18,335 nucleotides of DNA from DASVDK01 sp036381125 [NCBI: Thermodesulfobacteriota bacterium] (GTDB lineage: Bacteria; DASVDK01), in contig DASVDK010000170.1 in the NCBI GenBank assembly GCA_036381125.1, forward strand, positions 1-18,335, in the 5' to 3' direction. Every line of letters begins with the position of its first letter. The first letter of the stretch is position 1. Below, piece by piece: positions 14,177-18,335 of this stretch. The notes beneath the pieces were generated by a model. It did no database searches and had not been told where the DNA came from. It saw nothing but the letters and a program-made list of their open reading frames with translations. A program made the translations under genes and the position numbers.

Positions 14177-16318
14177 GTGGGCCTCTCGTTCCTGAACCCG
14201 TTCTACCTGCTCGGCGCCCTGGCGGCGGCGGTGCCGATCGTCATCCACCTGATCAACCGGCGCCGCGCGCCGGTCCACCGCTTCCCGGCCATGGCCTACC
14301 TGCTCGGCGCGAAGAAGCGGCGGGCCCGGCAGTTCCGGCTGCGCCACCTCGTGCTCCTCGCCCTCCGCACGGCCGCGCTCGTCCTGCTCGCCGTGGCGCT
14401 GGCGCGTCCCTTCCTCAGGGCCGAGGGCGCGGGCGCCGAGGCGGCGCTCGACCCGGCGCAGGCGGTCATCGTGGTCGACACGTCGATGAGCATGGGGCTC
14501 AAGGGGGACACCGGCGACCGCCTCGGCGCGGCCAGGCGGGCGGTGCTCGCGGCCATCGACCGGCTCGGCCCCGGCCCGCGGCTGTCGGTCGTCACGACCG
14601 ACCCGGCGCCGACGCGGCCCGACGGCTCGGTCGAGCCGGCCAAGCCGCTCACGCTCGACGTGGCCTCCGTGCGGCGCGAGATCGACGCCCTGCGGGTGGG
14701 GTACGGCGAGGCGGACTTCAAGGGGGCGCTGCTTCGCGCCTACGCCCGCCTCGCGGAGAGCCCCTGGGGCCGCCGCGAGATCATCGTCGCCACCGACCTC
14801 GCGCGCCACGGCTGGGAGCCGGTCTCGCTCCTCGCGCTCGGTCGGGTCGACCCCGGGATCGGCGTGCGGATCCTCGACGTCGGCGCGGCGAAGCCGCGCA
14901 ACGTCGCGGTGGTCGGCGTGACGCCGCCGGCCGGCCCGCTGGCCGAAGGGGTCACGGCCCGGGTGACGGCGCGCATCGCCAACTTCGGCGACGAGCCGGT
15001 GCGGGGGCTCCTCGTGCAGGCGACGATCGACGGCCGAAAGGTCGACCAGCGGTTCGTCGACATCCCGGCGCGCGGCGAGGTGGAGACCGGCTTCGCGGTG
15101 CCGCTCGACCAGGCCGCGGGGGCGCCCGGCCTCCACGCGGGGACGGTGCAGGTCGGCGCCGACGCGCTCCCGCAGGACGACGTCGCCTGGTTCGCCTACG
15201 AGTCGGTCGGCAAGCTCGACGTGGTGGTCGTCGACGGCGACCCGAAGCGGACGCTGCTCGCGGCCGAGTCCTACTACCTCGCCCAGGCGCTGAACCCGGA
15301 GCGGGACGGCCAGGGGGCGCTCATCGTCCCGCGCGTCCTCACGGTGGACGAGCTGGCCCGCGCCGACCTCTCGAAGACGCGCGTGGTCTACGTCCTCAAC
15401 GCGCCGACCCTGCCCGAAGGGGCCCGGCGCCGGCTCGCCGCGTTCGTGGAGCGGGGGGGCGGGCTGGTCGTCGCGGGCGGCGACCAGGTGGACCCCGCGG
15501 TCGCGACGCGGGAACTCTACGCGTCGGGCACGCGCCTCCTGCCCGGGCCGCTCGAGGCGCCGCGGGCGCTCGGGGCCAGCGGCGCCCGCATCCGGGTCGC
15601 GGCCGCCGACCACCCGGCGCTCGCCCCCTTCGCCGGGAGCGGCGCGCGGCTCTTCGCCTCCGCGCGCGTGCTCGCCGTGCTCCCGGTGCGGCCCCCGGCG
15701 AACGACCCGCTGGTCCGCACGCTCCTCGCCCTCGAGGACGGCACGCCGCTCCTCGTCGAGCGCCGGCAAGGGGCCGGCCGGCTCGTCTACCTCGCCACCT
15801 CGGCCGACCTCGGCTGGACCGACCTCCCGGCGCGAGCCGCCTTCGTGCCGCTCGTGCAATCCCTCACGCTCGCGCTCGGGGTCGCGGACGTCGGGCGGCC
15901 CGAGCCGGCGCACGTCGTCGGGACGCCCCGCGAGCTGCCGGTCGAGGGGCTGGCGCCCGGGGCCGTCATCCGCGTCACCGATCCGCAGGGGACGGTCCAC
16001 GCGCTGGCCGCGCCGGAGACGACGTTCGCGCGGGTGAGCCGGCCCGGCGTCTACCGCGTGGAGGCGGGAGGGAAGACCTCCGCCTTCGTCGCGGCCACGC
16101 CGCGCGCCGAGAGCGACCCGAGGCGGATCGACGAGGCGGAGCTCCTGGCCAGGCTGCCGCGCGACGCCGTGGAGATCGTCCCGGCGGTCGAGCGGCCGGA
16201 GGCCGGAGGGTCGGGCGGCCGCCCCGTCCAGGCGCGCCAGGTCGACCTGTCGTTCTACGCGCTCGCCGGCCTCCTGCTCGCGCTCGCGGCCGAAAGCCTC
16301 GTGGGGGCGCGCCGATGA
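14177..16318 (+). CDS. BatA-like VWA membrane protein with cysteine-free amidotransferase-like domain
   Basis: A 713-residue inner-membrane protein. The N-terminus (LSFLNPFYLLGALAAAVPI, TM about 7-26, HLINRRR, then TM 57-77) is the classic BatA/aerotolerance-regulator N-terminal domain. A VWA domain follows (about 95-235) with DTSMS (D101, S103, S105) and the VATD aspartate D207. The third MIDAS position, usually Thr in a GxTD loop, is Ala in YGEADFKGAL (A179). A beta-sandwich region (about 240-335) precedes a class-I glutamine-amidotransferase-like fold (about 345-545, KLDVVVVDGDPKRT, then AAFVERGGGLVVAGGDQ). A last TM lies near 690-708. The protein has no cysteine at all, so this domain cannot be a working amidotransferase. 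GTG 14177 has GAGG eight bases upstream. The stop overlaps the next ATG. Its role is probably metal-dependent protein binding. Confidence 0.9.
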   Translation: MGLSFLNPFYLLGALAAAVPIVIHLINRRRAPVHRFPAMAYLLGAKKRRARQFRLRHLVLLALRTAALVLLAVALARPFLRAEGAGAEAALDPAQAVIVVDTSMSMGLKGDTGDRLGAARRAVLAAIDRLGPGPRLSVVTTDPAPTRPDGSVEPAKPLTLDVASVRREIDALRVGYGEADFKGALLRAYARLAESPWGRREIIVATDLARHGWEPVSLLALGRVDPGIGVRILDVGAAKPRNVAVVGVTPPAGPLAEGVTARVTARIANFGDEPVRGLLVQATIDGRKVDQRFVDIPARGEVETGFAVPLDQAAGAPGLHAGTVQVGADALPQDDVAWFAYESVGKLDVVVVDGDPKRTLLAAESYYLAQALNPERDGQGALIVPRVLTVDELARADLSKTRVVYVLNAPTLPEGARRRLAAFVERGGGLVVAGGDQVDPAVATRELYASGTRLLPGPLEAPRALGASGARIRVAAADHPALAPFAGSGARLFASARVLAVLPVRPPANDPLVRTLLALEDGTPLLVERRQGAGRLVYLATSADLGWTDLPARAAFVPLVQSLTLALGVADVGRPEPAHVVGTPRELPVEGLAPGAVIRVTDPQGTVHALAAPETTFARVSRPGVYRVEAGGKTSAFVAATPRAESDPRRIDEAELLARLPRDAVEIVPAVERPEAGGSGGRPVQARQVDLSFYALAGLLLALAAESLVGARR

Positions 16319-17100
16319 TCAGCCGGCGACGGGCCCTCCTGGCGCTCCTCGCCGCCGGCTGCGCGGCGCGCATCCGCCCGGCCCACGGGCAGTCGCGAGC
16401 CGGGTCGGGCGCCTACGCCGACGGCGGCACGTCCGGCCGGGTCGTCTTCGCCCAGCTCCGCTACCGGGGAGGCGAGTGGGACCCGCGGCCGCGCGCCGCC
16501 GGCCCGATCATGGCCGAGGTGGCGCGGCGCACCAGCGTCGAGACCGCCGCGGAGCGCCGGGAGCTCACGCCGACCGACCGGGACCTCTTCTCCTACCCGT
16601 TCCTCTACATGGCGGGCCGGCGGCGGTTCGAGCCCTTCACCGACGCCGAGGTCGAGAACCTGCGACGCTACCTCGGCTTCGGCGGCCTGCTGCTCGTCGA
16701 CGACGCCACCGGGGTCGTCGACAGCGAGTTCGCCCAGGCGGTCAAGACGCAGTTCGGCCGCGTCCTGCCGGGCAAGTCGTTCGAGCGGCTCCCCTCGGAC
16801 CACACGGTCTTCCGCACCTTCTACCTCATCCGCACGGTGGGCGGCCGCACCGCGGCCTCGCCCTACCTCGAGGGGATCACGCTCGACGACTGGACGCCGG
16901 TGATCTTCTGCGCCAACGACCTGGGCGGCGCGTGGGAGCGTGACTTCCTCGGCAACCCGACGTACCGCTGCACGCCCGGGGGCGAGCCGCAGCGCCAGGA
17001 GGCCTTCAAGCTGGGCGTGAACATCACCCTCTACGCGGTCACCGCGAACTACAAGAAGGACCAGATCCACATCCCCTTCATCCGAGAGCGAACGTCGTGA
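16315..17100 (+). CDS. DUF4159 protein, exported
   Basis: The 261 residues show the DUF4159 hallmarks: VFAQLRYRGGEWDPRP (about 44-59), FLYMAGRRRFEPFTDAEVE (about 96-114), RYLGFGGLLLVDDATG (about 118-133) and HTVFRTFY (163-170). The N-terminus MISRRRALLALLAAGCAA has a twin-arginine-like pair and a possible lipobox around C16 (LAAGC). A signal-peptidase-I site near AHG/QS (about 25) is the alternative. It is therefore exported, either as lipoprotein or as soluble periplasmic protein. DUF4159 has an amidotransferase-like fold in family descriptions, and its biochemical role is unknown. The ATG overlaps the upstream TGA (ATGA) and the stop overlaps the next GTG (GTGA). A DUF4159 gene beside BatA-like VWA genes is a recurrent arrangement. 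Confidence 0.88.
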   Translation: MISRRRALLALLAAGCAARIRPAHGQSRAGSGAYADGGTSGRVVFAQLRYRGGEWDPRPRAAGPIMAEVARRTSVETAAERRELTPTDRDLFSYPFLYMAGRRRFEPFTDAEVENLRRYLGFGGLLLVDDATGVVDSEFAQAVKTQFGRVLPGKSFERLPSDHTVFRTFYLIRTVGGRTAASPYLEGITLDDWTPVIFCANDLGGAWERDFLGNPTYRCTPGGEPQRQEAFKLGVNITLYAVTANYKKDQIHIPFIRERTS

Positions 17101-18335
17101 ACGAGGCGCTCAGGACCCAGGTCGTCTTCGAGGGGCTCGTCGGGCCGATCGGCGCGGCGCTGCTCCTCGCGCTCGCACTCGGGCTGACCGCCTACCAGTA
17201 CCTCGGCTTCGCGAGGCAGACCTCGCCGCGCCGGGCCGCCGCGCTCGCGGGCCTGCGGCTCGCAGCGTTCGGCATCGCCATCGCCTTCCTGCTCGGCCCG
17301 ATCCGCCTCGAGCAGCGCTACCAGAAGATCCGCCCGACACTCGCCGTCGTCGTCGACGGCTCGGCGTCGATGACGCTGCCGGCCGACCCCCGCGCACCGG
17401 GCGAGGGGACGCGCGCCGAGGTCGCCTCGGCCCTGCTCGCCCGCGAGAACCTCTTCGGCCGGGCCGGGGGCGAGGGCCTCGAAGGGGGCCTCGCGGACGA
17501 GTACGTGTTGCGCTTCTTCGCGGCCGGCGAGCGGGCCGTCGCCGTGAGCCGCCAGGGGGCGGCCGCCGTCGGGACCGGCGGCCGGACCACGGACCTCTTC
17601 GGCGCCGTCGCGCAGGCGGTGCGGGAGAGCGAGGCCGATCCGGTGGCCGGGGTCGTCCTGGTCACCGACGGCGCGGTCAACGCCGGTCCGGCCGACGCCG
17701 CCCCCTTCGCCGGGTTGGGCGTCCCGGTGGCGACGATCGCGTCGGCCAGCCTGGCCGGCTATCGCGACCTGCGCGTCGCCGCGCTCGAGCTGCCCGACCG
17801 GGCGTTCGCCGGCAGTCCCGCCACCATCCGGGCGACGATCCACGGCCGGGGCTTCGCCGGCCGGACGGTGCAGGTGATCCTCCGCGAGGAGGGCCGGGTC
17901 CTGGCCACCAGGAGCGTCCGGCTCGACGGCGAGGACGCCACCGCCGAGGTGCAGTTCACCCACACCTGGCGCGAGATCGGCGCGCAGAGCCTCTCGGTGT
18001 CGGTCCCGGTCCTGGCCGACGAGGCGATCCGGACGAACAACCGCAAGGACGCCAGGCTGGAGGTGGCCCGCGACAAGATCCGCGTGCTCATCGTGTCGGG
18101 CTCCCCGTCCTGGAACTACCGGTTCCTGCGCCAGGCGCTCAAGGGCGATCCGTCGATCGACCTGCTGTCGTTCGTCATCCTCCGGACGCCGTTCGACACG
18201 GTCGACGTCCCCGACTACCAGCTCTCGCTCATCCCGTTCCCCACGCACCGGCTCTTCAACGACGAGCTGGCCGGGTTCGACCTCGTCATCTTCGACAACT
18301 TCCCCTACCGCCTCTACTTCCCGATGCAGTACCTC
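17097..18335 (+). CDS. VWA / amidotransferase-like membrane protein (3' end outside window)
   Basis: The frame from GTG 17097 (GTGA overlap with DUF4159) is open for 413 codons to the window edge. TM helices lie at about 15-33 and 52-68. A VWA domain (about 80-225) has MIDAS DGSAS (D87, S89, S91), a TD pair in GGRTTDLFGAV, and VLVTDG, so all three loops look intact, unlike the BatA-like neighbour. A beta-sandwich stretch (about 230-325) precedes an amidotransferase-like Rossmann segment starting KIRVLIVSGSPSWNYRFLRQAL (about 327) and FDLVIFDNFPYR. This architecture is common for the last VWA protein of MoxR-DUF58-BatA-DUF4159 clusters. The C-terminus, with any catalytic residues and last TM, is missing. 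Confidence 0.88.
   Translation, partial: MNEALRTQVVFEGLVGPIGAALLLALALGLTAYQYLGFARQTSPRRAAALAGLRLAAFGIAIAFLLGPIRLEQRYQKIRPTLAVVVDGSASMTLPADPRAPGEGTRAEVASALLARENLFGRAGGEGLEGGLADEYVLRFFAAGERAVAVSRQGAAAVGTGGRTTDLFGAVAQAVRESEADPVAGVVLVTDGAVNAGPADAAPFAGLGVPVATIASASLAGYRDLRVAALELPDRAFAGSPATIRATIHGRGFAGRTVQVILREEGRVLATRSVRLDGEDATAEVQFTHTWREIGAQSLSVSVPVLADEAIRTNNRKDARLEVARDKIRVLIVSGSPSWNYRFLRQALKGDPSIDLLSFVILRTPFDTVDVPDYQLSLIPFPTHRLFNDELAGFDLVIFDNFPYRLYFPMQYL

Overview
The window is very GC-rich bacterial chromosome (well over 70% GC by eye) with GTG starts, tightly packed genes and long antisense open frames caused by third-position GC bias. The gene set (Lon, Hsp20, a GGDEF cyclase, a MoxR/DUF58/VWA operon, two twin-arginine-type signal peptides) fits an environmental lineage such as Methylomirabilota/Rokubacteria, Binatota or a GC-rich deltaproteobacterium. 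The sequence alone does not decide between these. I see no rRNA, tRNA, CRISPR array, transposase, integrase or phage gene.

Left part (1-5118), signalling and proteostasis. The window opens with the last 36 codons of a probable spermidine-synthase-like gene, closed by a hairpin. A single-domain CheY-like response regulator (160-615) follows. It converges, with only a few bases between, on a minus-strand two-TM sensor-like protein (623-1510) that has no kinase or cyclase output domain. Next on the minus strand come a secreted Gly/Ser/Thr-rich repeat protein (1639-2151), a LonA protease (2297-4678) and, just upstream of lon and probably co-transcribed, an Hsp20 small heat-shock protein (4708-5118). 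A membrane GAF-GGDEF diguanylate cyclase (5276-6817, minus) ends the left part.

Divergent intergenic region (6818-7101). It holds a sigma70-type promoter candidate with an extended -10 element pointing right.

Right part (7102-18335 and beyond), one long plus-strand operon of seven genes with repeated 4-base stop/start overlaps: a DUF4175-type membrane protein with a huge Gln-rich coiled coil; a Tat-type exported peptidase MA-like metalloprotease with TPRs; a MoxR AAA+ ATPase; a DUF58 protein; a BatA-like VWA membrane protein with a cysteine-free amidotransferase-like domain; a DUF4159 protein; and a second VWA/amidotransferase-like membrane protein cut by the window edge. The MoxR-DUF58-VWA core is known (Bacteroidetes Bat operons and relatives), but its function is poorly understood. 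The combination with a DUF4175 coiled-coil scaffold and an exported metallopeptidase-TPR protein is the most interesting system here. My inference is an ATP-driven envelope assembly or remodelling machine: MoxR and DUF58 in the cytoplasm, VWA proteins in the membrane, and the peptidase, DUF4159 and the beta-rich domains on the outer face.
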